A program made the translations under genes and the position numbers. From assembly GCA_934045905.1 (NCBI GenBank), contig OW203767.1, positions 25,490,785-25,554,784 on the forward strand: 64,000 nt of DNA, in the 5' to 3' direction. Under the pieces are notes generated by a model. It made no database searches. It was not told the origin of the DNA and saw only the letters and a program-made list of their open reading frames with translations. Shown one piece after another: positions 35,200 to 46,188 of this stretch (position 1 is its first letter; each line of letters opens with the position of its first letter). This DNA is from Leuctra nigra. Taxonomy: Eukaryota; Arthropoda; Insecta; Plecoptera; Leuctridae.

Positions 35200-38100
35200 C
35201 TATTGAACCCTCTAACACGTTGAACATTAAAGTTCGGTCCCTGGGTCTAATGGAAACAACTCACCAGAGGAAGAAGGGCAACCAGCAGAGCATGAACGCG
35301 CCCATGATGATACCGAGCGTGCGCGCCGCCTTGTGTTCAGTTCTCCAACTATTGAACCCTCTAACACGTTGAACATTAAAGTTCGGTCCCTGGGTCTAAT
35401 GGAAACAACTCACCAGAGGAAGAAGGGCAACCAGCAGAGCATGAACGCGCCCATGATGATACCGAGCGTGCGCGCCGCCTTGTGTTCAGTTCTCCAACTA
35501 TTGAAGCCTCTAACACGTTGAACATTAAAGTTCGGTCCCTGGGTCTAATGGAAGCAACTCACCAGAGGAAGAAGGGCAACCAGCAGAGCATGAACGCGCC
35601 CATGATGATACCGAGCGTGCGCGCCGCCTTGTGTTCAGTTCTCCAACTATTGAAGCCTCTAACACGTTGAACATTAAAGTTCGGTCCCTGGGTCTAATGG
35701 AAGCAACTCACCAGAGGAAGAAGGGCAACCAGCAGAGCATGAACGCGCCCATGATGATACCGAGCGTGCGCGCCGCCTTGTGTTCGGTTCTCCAACTATT
35801 GAAGCCTCTAACACGTTGAACATTAAAGTTCGGTCCCTGGGTCTAATGGAAACAACTCACCAGAGGAAGAAGGGCAACCAGCAGAGCATGAACGCGCCCA
35901 TGATGATACCGAGCGTGCGCGCCGCCTTGTGTTCAGTTCTCCAACAATTGAAGCCTCTAACACGTTGAACATTAAAGTTCGGTCCCTGGGTCTAATGGAA
36001 GCAACTCACCAGAGGAAGAAGGGCAACCAGCAGAGCATGAACGCGCCCATGATGATACCGAGCGTGCGCGCCGCCTTGTGTTCGGTTCTCCAACTATTGA
36101 AGCCTCTAACACGTTGAACATTAAAGTTCGGTCCCTGGGTCTAATGGAAGCAACTCACCAGAGGAAGAAGGGCAACCAGCAGAGCATGAACGCGCCCATG
36201 ATGATACCGAGCGTGCGCGCCGCCTTGTGTTCAGTTCTCCAACTATTGAACCCTCTAACACGTTGAACATTAAAGTTCGGTCCCTGGGTCTAATGGAAGC
36301 AACTCACCAGAGGAAGAAGGGCAACCAGCAGAGCATGAACGCGCCCATGATGATACCGAGCGTGCGCGCCGCCTTGTGTTCAGTTCTCCAACTATTGAAC
36401 CCTCTAACACGTTGAACATTAAAGTTCGGTCCCTGGGTCTAATGGAAGCAACTCACCAGAGGAAGAAGGGCAACCAGCAGAGCATGAACGCGCCCATGAT
36501 GATACCGAGCGTGCGCGCCGCCTTGTGTTCAGTTCTCCAACTATTGAAGCCTCTAACACGTTGAACATTAAAGTTCGGTCCCTGGGTCTAATGGAAACAA
36601 CTCACCAGAGGAAGAAGGGCAACCAGCAGAGCATGAACGCGCCCATGATGATACCGAGCGTGCGCGCCGCCTTGTGTTCAGTTCTCCAACTATTGAAGCC
36701 TCTAACACGTTGAACATTAAAGTTCGGTCCCTGGGTCTAATGGAAACAACTCACCAGAGGAAGAAGGGCAACCAGCAGAGCATGAACGCGCCCATGATGA
36801 TACCGAGCGTGCGCGCCGCCTTGTGTTCGGTTCTCCAACTATTGAACCCTCTAACACGTTGAACATTAAAGTTCGGTCCCTGGGTCTAATGGAAACAACT
36901 CACCAGAGGAAGAAGGGCAACCAGCAGAGCATGAACGCGCCCATGATGATACCGAGCGTGCGCGCCGCCTTGTGTTCAGTTCTCCAACTATTGAACCCTC
37001 TAACACGTTGAACATTAAAGTTCGGTCCCTGGGTCTAATGGAAACAACTCACCAGAGGAAGAAGGGCAACCAGCAGAGCATGAACGCGCCCATGATGATA
37101 CCGAGCGTGCGCGCCGCCTTGTGTTCAGTTCTCCAACTATTGAACCCTCTAACACGTTGAACATTAAAGTTCGGTCCCTGGGTCTAATGGAAGCAACTCA
37201 CCAGAGGAAGAAGGGCAACCAGCAGAGCATGAACGCGCCCATGATGATACCGAGCGTGCGCGCCGCCTTGTGTTCAGTTCTCCAACTATTGAAGCCTCTA
37301 ACACGTTGAACATTAAAGTTCGGTCCCTGGGTCTAATGGAAGCAACTCACCAGAGGAAGAAGGGCAACCAGCAGAGCATGAACGCGCCCATGATGATACC
37401 GAGCGTGCGCGCCGCCTTGTGTTCGGTTCTCCAACTATTGAACCCTCTAACACGTTGAACATTAAAGTTCGGTCCCTGGGTCTAATGGAAACAACTCACC
37501 AGAGGAAGAAGGGCAACCAGCAGAGCATGAACGCGCCCATGATGATACCGAGCGTGCGCGCCGCCTTGTGTTCAGTTCTCCAACTATTGAAGCCTCTAAC
37601 ACGTTGAACATTAAAGTTCGGTCCCTGGGTCTAATGGAAACAACTCACCAGAGGAAGAAGGGCAACCAGCAGAGCATAAACGCGCCCATGATGATACCGA
37701 GCGTGCGCGCCGCCTTGTGTTCGGTTCTCCAACTATTGAACCCTCTAACACGTTGAACATTAAAGTTCGGTCCCTGGGTCTAATGGAAGCAACTCACCAG
37801 AGGAAGAAGGGCAACCAGCAGAGCATGTACGCGCCCATGATGATACCGAGCGTGCGCGCCGCCTTGTGTTCAGTTCTCCAACTATTGAACCCTCTAACAC
37901 GTTGAACATTAAAGTTCGGTCCCTGGGTCTAATGGAAGCAACTCACCAGAGGAAGAAGGGCAACCAGCAGAGCATGAACGCGCCCATGATGATACCGAGC
38001 GTGCGCGCCGCCTTGTGTTCAGTTCTCCAACTATTGAAGCCTCTAACACGTTGAACATTAAAGTTAGGTCCCTGGGTCTAATGGAAACAACTCACCAGAG

Positions 38101-41100
38101 GAAGAAGGGCAACCAGCAGAGCATGAACGCGCCCATGATGATACCGAGCGTGCGCGCCGCCTTGTGTTCAGTTCTCCAACTATTGAAGCCTCTAACACGT
38201 TGAACATTAAAGTTCGGTCCCTGGGTCTAATGGAAACAACTCACCAGAGGAAGAAGGGCAACCAGCAGAGCATGAACGCGCCCATGATGATACCGAGCGT
38301 GCGCGCCGCCTTGTGTTCAGTTCTCCAACTATTGAACCCTCTAACACGTTGAACATTAAAGTTCGGTCCCTGGGTCTAATGGAAGCAACTCACCAGAGGA
38401 AGAAGGGCAACCAGCAGAGCATGAACGCGCCCATGATGATACCGAGCGTGCGCGCCGCCTTGTGTTCAGTTCTCCAACTATTGAACCCTCTAACACGTTG
38501 AACATTAAAGTTCGGTCCCTGGGTCTAATGGAAGCAACTCACCAGAGGAAGAAGGGCAACCAGCAGAGCATGAACGCGCCCATGATGATACCGAGCGTGC
38601 GCGCCGCCTTGTGTTCAGTTCTCCAACTATTGAAGCCCCTAACACGTTGAACATTAAAGTTCAGTCCCTGGGTCTAATGGAAACAACTCACCAGAGGAAG
38701 AAGGGCAACCAGCAGAGCATGAACGCGCCCATGATGATACCGAGCGTGCGCGACGCCTTGCGTTCGGTTCTCCAACTATTGAAGCCTCTAACACGTTGAA
38801 CATTAAAGTTCGGTCCCTGGGTCTAATGGAAGCAACTCACCAGAGAAAGAAGGGCAACCAGCAGAGCATGAACGCGCCCATGATGATACCGAGCGTGCGC
38901 GCCGCCTTGTGTTCAGTTCTCCAACTATTGAAGCCTCTAACACGTTGAACATTAAAGTTCGGTCCCTGGGTCTAATGGAAGCAACTCACCAGAGGAAGAA
39001 GGGCAACCAGCAGAGCATGAACGCGCCCATGATGATACCGAGCGTGCGCGCCGCCTTGTGTTCGGTTCTCCAACTATTGAACCCTCTAACACGTTGAACA
39101 TTAAAGTTCGGTCCCTGGGTCTAATGGAAACAACTCACCAGAGGAAGAAGGGCAACCAGCAGAGCATGAACGCGCCCATGATGATACCGAGCGTGCGCGC
39201 CGCCTTGTGTTCAGTTCTCCAACTATTGAACCCTCTAACACGTTGAACATTAAAGTTCGGTCCCTGGGTCTAATGGAAACAACTCACCAGAGGAAGAAGG
39301 GCAACCAGCAGAGCATGAACGCGCCCATGATGATACCGAGCGTGCGCGCCGCCTTGTGTTCAGTTCTCCAACTATTGAACCATCTAACACGTTGAACATT
39401 AAAGTTCGGTCCCTGGGTCTAATGGAAGCAACTCACCAGAGGAAGAAGGGCAACCAGCAGAGCATGAACGCGCCCATGATGATACCGAGCGTGCGCGCCG
39501 CCTTGTGTTCAGTTCTCCAACTATTGAACCCTCTAACACGTTGAACATTAAAGTTCGGTCCCTGGGTCTAATGGAAACAACTCACCAGAGGAAGAAGGGC
39601 AACCAGCAGAGCATGAACGCGCCCATGATGATACCGAGCGTGCGCGCCGCCTTGTGTTCAGTTCTCCAACTATTGAAGCCTCTAACACGTTGAACATTAA
39701 AGTTCGGTCCCTGGGTCTAATGGAAACAACTCACCAGAGGAAGAAGGGCAACCAGCAGAGCATGAACGCGCCCATGATGATACCGAGCGTGCGCGCCGCC
39801 TTGTGTTCGGTTCTCCAACTATTGAACCCTCTAACACGTTGAACATTAAAGTTCGGTCCCTGGGTCTAATGGAAACAACTCACCAGAGGAAGAAGGGCAA
39901 CCAGCAGAGCATGAACGCGCCCATGATGATACCGAGCGTGCGCGCCGCCTTGTGTTCAGTTCTCCAACTATTGAACCCTCTAACACGTTGAACATTAAAG
40001 TTCGGTCCCTGGGTCTAATGGAAACAACTCACCAGAGGAAGAAGGGCAACCAGCAGAGCATGAACGCGCCCATGATGATACCGAGCGTGCGCGCCGCCTT
40101 GTGTTCAGTTCTCCAACTATTGAACCCTCTAACACGTTGAACATTAAAGTTCGGTCCCTGGGTCTAATGGAAGCAACTCACCAGAGGAAGAAGGGCAACC
40201 AGCAGAGCATGAACGCGCCCATGATGATACCGAGCGTGCGCGCCGCCTTGTGTTCAGTTCTCCAACTATTGAAGCCTCTAACACGTTGAACATTAAAGTT
40301 CGGTCCCTGGGTCTAATGGAAGCAACTCACCAGAGGAAGAAGGGCAACCAGCAGAGCATGAACGCGCCCATGATGATACCGAGCGTGCGCGCCGCCTTGT
40401 GTTCGGTTCTCCAACTATTGAACCCTCTAACACGTTGAACATTAAAGTTCGGTCCCTGGGTCTAATGGAAACAACTCACCAGAGGAAGAAGGGCAACCAG
40501 CAGAGCATGAACGCGCCCATGATGATACCGAGCGTGCGCGCCGCCTTGTGTTCAGTTCTCCAACTATTGAAGCCTCTAACACGTTGAACATTAAAGTTCG
40601 GTCCCTGGGTCTAATGGAAACAACTCACCAGAGGAAGAAGGGCAACCAGCAGAGCATGAACGCGCCCATGATGATACCGAGCGTGCGCGCCGCCTTGTGT
40701 TCAGTTCTCCAACTATTGAACCCTCTAACACGTTGAACATTAAAGTTCGGTCCCTGGGTCTAATGGAAACAACTCACCAGAGGAAGAAGGGCAACCAGCA
40801 GAGCATGAACGCGCCCATGATGATACCGAGCGTGCGCGCCGCCTTGTGTTCAGTTCTCCAACTATTGAAGCCTCTAACACGTTGAACATTAAAGTTCGGT
40901 CCCTGGGTCTAATGGAAGCAACTCACCAGAGAAAGAAGGGCAACCAGCAGAGCATGAACGCGCCCATGATGATACCGAGCGTGCGCGCCGCCTTGTGTTC
41001 AGTTCTCCAACTATTGAAGCCTCTAACACGTTGAACATTAAAGTTCGGTCCCTGGGTCTAATGGAAACAACTCACCAGAGGAAGAAGGGCAACCAGCAGA

Positions 41101-41758
41101 GCATGAACGCGCCCATGATGATACCGAGCGTGCGCGCCGCCTTGTGTTCGGTTCTCCAACTATTGAACCCTCTAACACGTTGAACATTAAAGTTCGGTCC
41201 CTGGGTCTAATGGAAGCAACTCACCAGAGGAAGAAGGGCAACCAGCAGAGCATGAACGCGCCCATGATGATACCGAGCGTGCGCGCCGCCTTGTGTTCAG
41301 TTCTCCAACTATTGAACCCTCTAACACGTTGAACATTAAAGTTCGGTCCCTGGGTCTAATGGAAACAACTCACCAGAGGAAGAAGGGCAACCAGCAGAGC
41401 ATGAACGCGCCCATGATGATACCGAGCGTGCGCGCCGCCTTGTGGTTAGTTCTCCAACTATTGAACCCTCTAACACGTTGAACATTAAAGTTCGGTCCCT
41501 GGGTCTAATGGAAACAACTCACCAGAGGAAGAAGGGCAACCAGCAGAGCATGAACGCGCCCATGATGATACCGAGCGTGCGCGCCGCCTTGTGTTCAGTT
41601 CTCCAACTATTGAACCCTCTAACACGTTGAACATTAAAGTTCGGTCCCTGGGTCTAATGGAAACAACTCACCAGAGGAAGAAGGGCAACCAGCAGAGCAT
41701 GAACGCGCCCATGATGATACCGAGCGTGCGCGCCGCCTTGTGTTCAGTTCTCCAACTA
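35200..41758 (-). repeat. 44-copy, 149-bp tandem array made from the TM6 exon and its 5' splice site
   Basis: The period is exactly 149 bp from 35200 to 41758 with no length change, giving 44 units. In receptor orientation each unit is an 84-nt segment identical or nearly identical to the end of the TM6 exon (EHKAARTLG... [10 protein letters not shown]), then a 65-nt spacer starting gtgagttg and ending caatag. Exon-like segments lie at 35265-35348 plus multiples of 149; the one at 41672-41755 is the real exon end. Units differ at three common sites: one silent in the exon (ACT/ACC Thr) and two in the spacer. Rare missense changes occur at 37828 (Phe to Tyr), 38752/38761 (Ala to Ser, His to Arg) and 41444-41447 (Glu to Asn). 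I saw no stop or frameshift in any exon-like segment. The array arose from a tandem duplication across the exon-intron border. Confidence 0.97.
41666..41671 (-). other. 5' splice site of the TM6 exon
   Basis: The minus strand reads CTCTG|GTGAGT, an excellent donor. It is repeated in the other 43 array units. Confidence 0.9.
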
Positions 41759-41783
41759 ACACTCTGTTGTCGCACTGTCGTAC
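41672..41783 (-). CDS. Octopamine beta-type receptor, TM6 exon
   Basis: Internal exon of 112 nt encoding the end of intracellular loop 3 and TM6. It begins two bases into a codon and ends two bases into a Trp codon completed by the TM7 exon. The peptide runs [19 protein letters not shown], then [16 protein letters not shown]; the FxxCWxPFF signature is the aminergic-receptor TM6 toggle motif, and [13 protein letters not shown] is the typical membrane-proximal stretch of beta-type octopamine receptors that couples to G protein. The acceptor is strong and the donor is consensus. The last 84 of its 112 nt, with 65 nt of intron, are repeated 43 more times downstream; the first 28 nt and the true acceptor are not repeated, which identifies this copy as the parent. 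Confidence 0.93.
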
Positions 41784-41822
41784 CTGCAAGCACAAAACCA
41801 AAAGCAAAACAGTTAATTGAAA
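41784..41822 (-). other. 3' splice site of the TM6 exon
   Basis: On the minus strand ttaactg (branch-like) is followed by ttttgcttttggttttgtgc and ttgcag. The polypyrimidine tract is strong; no array unit has an equivalent. Confidence 0.85.
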
Positions 41823-42124
41823 AGTTCGTCGGAGAGTGATGTAGGGTCCCTCGGAGGGTTTTCCCGGTGTCATATAATAAAAAAAAGTAATTGTAAAGTG
41901 ACACGTTTAGAATTTCGTAGAACCCGCTGTTTGGAAACATTATATAATATATTAAATCCTACCCAAGGCGTTGGTGATTTAAAGTTTAATGCAATCTTCT
42001 TGTTTTCGCGGGGCCGGAAAATTACATTCTACATCGTTTCACGGGGGCTAACTGTGAAGTGGTAAATCATTTCGTAATCGCAAGCGTCTTTCAAAAACGG
42101 GCTGGGTATTCAGCTCATTAACCT

Positions 42125-42142
42125 CCCCCCCCCCCCCCCCCC
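42125..42142. repeat. Poly(C) tract
   Basis: Eighteen consecutive C on the plus strand. Confidence 0.9.
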
Positions 42143-44412
42143 ATGCGAAGTCTAGAATCATTAAGAAGAAAAGAATAATGAATGCGGCTCTAAACCATTG
42201 AATATAACAAGTATAGTAGTCAATGTTTAAACTAAACGATGAGTAAATTAGCTGTTAGCAAAACTCTACAGATTTTGTTTTGTCACGCTAATATTCAATC
42301 AAGAGACTTAGAAATGTTACTTAATGGACAACTTAATTATATATCGGAATTTGTCTTATCGGTTGTCGGAATAATTTCAGATTGGCTTTGAAAGGTTCCC
42401 GTCATGCCTTAGGTCATAATAAAGTTCTAAAGTACCTAGTATATCGGCTTTAAATCAGGAATCTATCAAAGTTAAGTCGCATACTTTGCCTTAGGCAGAA
42501 TGGAAAAAGTCACATTCTTCTTTTCTCGAGATATTGAAGCGATTTTATGGCATTAAAGTTGTCAAAAGTCCACTGTTCTATTTACTTTTATTTAACTAGG
42601 TTATTTTTACATACAAGAACCGACTTGCCAAGTCCTACGCTCTTCGTTTTAATCTCCTCCATCTTATAAGGCATCTCTCCATCTTTCCTCTTCCCCTTAT
42701 TCTTCTATTCTACTATTATTCTTTTAGACATAAAAATAAACACAACTTAACCCTATGAACAAATAGCTTATATCAGGAGTAAAACATGCATTTAAAGCCC
42801 AGTCAAACATTGTATAACACGCTTCACTTTAACTTTATGTTGAAAAACAATACACTTACATGAAATAAACCCTACGTACAAAATATGAAGAAAGCAAAAG
42901 TGGACAATAAACAAGCAAAAGCTCGAAAAATCGTCTTCAACGAAGAATAAACCAAAATACTGATTTCGCTGTAAACGCACGTGCCAAGTAATTTAGACTT
43001 CTTGTGATAATGCCTAACATTGAACTTACGAAAACAGTTACCGTCTTGTTGTCACTTTTTAGTCTCAGCCCCTTCTCTCAGTCTCTTTGATGTAGCATTT
43101 AAGATACTTTACAACTCGGAAACTGCAGGGAACGTCTTGAATTTTTTAATTCACACTTTCAGTAAAACAATTTTTGATAAAACTCTGTGAGAATGGCAAG
43201 ACACAGGGCACTGATGAGCTAGATCTCTTGCCTCCCAAGACCGAGTAATGCAAAATTCATGTAAAACAGTCTTTGGTGCAAGACGGGTTGGTCCCAAGAG
43301 ATTTTAAAATCTTGTTGTCTAGAATGTAGACACACTGTACTCACTTTCTATTATTTAAATGTTTCGAGGGAAAACAATCGGAAAGCGAATAAACAATTTG
43401 CAACTACGAATTAAAGAACGCGGAATCGGATTTGGACTCGATGTAATTTGTTTTTCAAATTGTTACCTATTAGTACAACTCGTAGTCTCGTACTACATGA
43501 AATTGTGAATATCTTCTGTTGCTTGCATTACATAATGCATAATTCTTACATCCTTAGAGTACAGATGCTTACAATGCTTTAATTTTTTAATGGAGTTAGT
43601 TTGTATTTTTCTTCAAAATGACCACATTGGTATAACCATATTATGTCATTATTTATTGTAACAATGGCTTCATCATTGATGGTTGACAAAAATTACATCA
43701 TACCACAGGCATACCGTTTTCCCGCCAAAATTTCCTCTGATATTTCTATTTTACATTAATTATAAATGAAAATGTTGCATTTTAGTTTTAAAACACTTCA
43801 TTTTACAGTTGCTAAAATGTAAAAAAAAAAAACTATTGAAATGACTAAAATTATATTATTGAAATGTAGGTACCTACTTTTCATTTAAAACATGCACCTT
43901 TCCTATTTTAAACTCTGCCCCATACTTTATAAGTAACCTTTATCAATGGCCGAAGAGAGCTTTAAAGTTTCCTACGAGAAACACATCACGCGCATCGACC
44001 AATCAGATTGGCTACATTCAGTTTTCTCTTGGGGCCGAGTGAAGAGAGATATCTGATTGGTCTGTCATTCCGCAACGATCAAGCAACTTTGCTCTCTCAT
44101 ATTCACTAGTGCATGTAAGTGTATCGAGATCAGTCTGTTGCTATTGATTAGCAACTCTACATACAAATGCAGTAATAAGTTAAAGTCAATGTGCCTCGAG
44201 GGTGTTGTGTGTTCTTTTTGTACAGGTTGATGCTATAGCGATCACTCTTGTCCTGATTTCGCTCTTCATTATTGCACTAGAGTAGGCAGCAGGCGATCTG
44301 TAGTTTGGATTTTATTTTAAAACCGTTGTTTTATGAACACCTGAGTTAGCTCAACTTGGAGTCCAAAATCATTTTTATTGTTAGAATAGTCTACATATAT
44401 TAATTCCAGACT

Positions 44413-44860
44413 CCAGGAGGCCAAGTCTTGAAACTTACGCTTCCAGGGGTGCGATCACATAACATGAGAACTTTCTTGTCACGGTGACAAGACCCTAGAA
44501 GGCCGTGAATAACATTGAGGGGAGAAGCTTGTCACCGTGACAAGAAAGTTATCATTTTATGTGATCGCACCCCAGGACGCAAACGCTCTCGGACGTCAAT
44601 AAGTCCCATTTACTGTAAGAGTGATCTACATTGAAACATAAAGTCAAGCCACTTATTTGATTGTCATCCAGCAATCTATTGGAAACAATTTATTAACATT
44701 ATAATTATTATTACAGATATTATACAGTCATAAAACCTTGTTCAAAATTAAGCTAAACAGTTTAAGGTGGATTCAATGTGGATTTAAGGTGGATGGGACT
44801 TATTGACGTCCGAAAGCGTTTGCGTCCTGAAAGCGTAAGATTCAAGACTTGGCCTCCAGG
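44413..44860 (-). mobile_element. TIR element GGAGGCCAAG family, copy 1 (interrupted)
   Basis: The ends are ggaggccaagtcttgaaac and the inverse ttcaagacttggcctcc, with terminal repeats of about 75 bp that include cggacgtcaataagtccca. The middle matches the copy at 55182-55499 in reverse orientation. The left arm is split by the 124-bp MITE at 44448-44571. Confidence 0.8.
44448..44571. mobile_element. Hairpin MITE of the GGTGCGATCACAT family, copy 2, 5-bp TSD
   Basis: It starts ggtgcgatcacataac, ends gttatc...atgtgatcgcacc, and is flanked by ccagg on both sides (44443-44447, 44572-44576). The uninterrupted site in copy 2 of the host element (acgctttcaagacgcaaac at about 55205-55223) confirms the exact insertion. 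The interior carries the pair cttgtcacggtgacaag / cttgtcaccgtgacaag. Confidence 0.85.
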
Positions 44861-45547
44861 TTGAGAGAACTAAGGAGTTCATAAAATTCTGGTTTTAAAA
44901 GTGAAATTAATCAACAGATCGCCTGCTGCCTACTATAGGTATAGTCTACTCATCATGTTGTGATAAAACTTACCCCCTATAGCGACACCCAGTCGTACGC
45001 AGATGTAGCTTAAGTTGCCTAGATTAATTGATATTTGTATACAGAGGGATGTTTTGTTAGCCTATTTTTTCGCTGGCTTTTATCACAACATAACGAGACA
45101 CACTATCTAACTCTTCGAAATAATAGTTTTTCCAGAACAAATTATTTCCGAGTGGGTTTTACAATCTCTACACAAAGAGGGCATGTCATTGAAGTCTTCT
45201 TTGGACATACGACTGAAACTATTATTGGATTTATCGACCAAAAACTTTCAGAAATTCTACTGAGAGTTGTACAACCGAATATAAGTTCATACTTTATTTA
45301 AGAAAATGTTTTCTTGTGCCATTCTGACATTTATTAACATTCTTATAATGACATTTGTTGTGTCAATTTCAATTGCAGATGCATTTCTAAAGTGGTTTTG
45401 ATCGATAAGAATTTTCTGTACTTGAATGTCAAATAATGACATAGTGATTGTTTTAGAAATAATTTTGAAGAATGATGACCAAGTTTAGTTACATTATCTT
45501 TGGAACTTTTGTATTGAAGAATTGAGTTGCATTTTTCAAAGCACATG

Positions 45548-45573
45548 CCCCCCCCCCTCTCTCTCTCTCTCTC
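45548..45573. repeat. Poly(C) followed by (CT)n microsatellite
   Basis: About ten C followed by about eight ct units. Confidence 0.9.
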
Positions 45574-46162
45574 AACAAACCCAATTAAGGGGCCTTTGAA
45601 TGTATAAAACGTGGGCAAAACACCGTTATCAGATAATATGCAATTTTTGCAAATAATTTATTTACCTGCTCCACTTTTTATCAATATGTATGTGTAAATA
45701 TATCTCGTATATATCTCGTATATTATGTATGTTCTTGTATGAAAGTTATCAAGTTCAAGTGTTGTATTTATTTCTCACTGCCTGATAAGATTTAATTGTA
45801 TTTATAATATAACTTTGTATTTTACTTTCTCACAGAAGGGATCACGTTATTGTATAGAATTTATAATTCCACCTCTGAAAATCGAGACAGTGGAAAATTT
45901 AATGACAAATGTAAATTCGACGGTCTGGAAGTTTTGAGCCCTTCGCCGTTGGTTAAATATGACAACCCTTATAATTCTACACTATCACCTTCCACGAACA
46001 TTTTATATTGTTATCATTTTCACAATTATTAATGGTTGTCAAGTTATACTTCGCAGTCACGGCTTTTGCGAAGCTCTATTTTAGGATATTCATTCTTCAT
46101 GGCTTTAGTTCGGCAACTCGTATCTATGGTAACAATAAATATTCGTCGTGTTTTGGTTGAGG

Positions 46163-46188
46163 AGGGGGGGGGGGAGGGGAGGGGGGGT
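46163..46188. repeat. G-rich tract
   Basis: Runs of G separated by single A (gaggggggggggaggggaggg-type), G-quadruplex prone. Confidence 0.85.

Larger units (their letters stand above)
24098..41671 (-). other. 17.6-kb intron of the octopamine receptor
   Basis: The donor GT at 41671-41670 and acceptor AG at 24099-24098 join the TM6 and TM7 exons in matching phase 2 with no missing residues. The intron carries SINE pieces (24409-24935), two copies of a dispersed repeat (27170-28495 and 32773-34862), hairpin MITEs (31499-31617, 32310-32421), a (TGAG)n microsatellite, a solo LTR, another MITE and 43 units of the 149-bp exon-derived array. Confidence 0.85.
41784..44277. other. Upstream of the TM6 exon; presumed intron, no exon seen
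   Basis: Contains an 18-base C run (42125-42142) and AT-rich sequence. No TM1-TM5 coding block was found on the minus strand here or farther right, so this is probably intron. Confidence 0.45.
44278..44935. mobile_element. Outer foldback element of a three-layer nest
   Basis: The left arm (about 44278-44358, starting tagagtaggcagcaggcgat) pairs with the right arm (about 44868-44935, ending atcgcctgctgcctacta), with further pairing of ttttaaaacc, tttatgaac and ctcaac words inward. Between the arms sits another inverted-repeat element (44413-44860). Confidence 0.6.

Noticed and set aside
35200..41758. Reading the array as a CRISPR or satellite
   Set aside because: There are no unique spacers; the whole 149-bp unit repeats, and it derives from a eukaryotic exon and intron.
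35333..41839. About 42 nearly identical 62-codon plus-strand ORFs, as if a small-protein gene family
   Set aside because: They are antisense shadows of the 149-bp exon-derived array, start at GTG, and exist only because the repeat length and stops recur. The minus strand of the same bases encodes the conserved receptor TM6.
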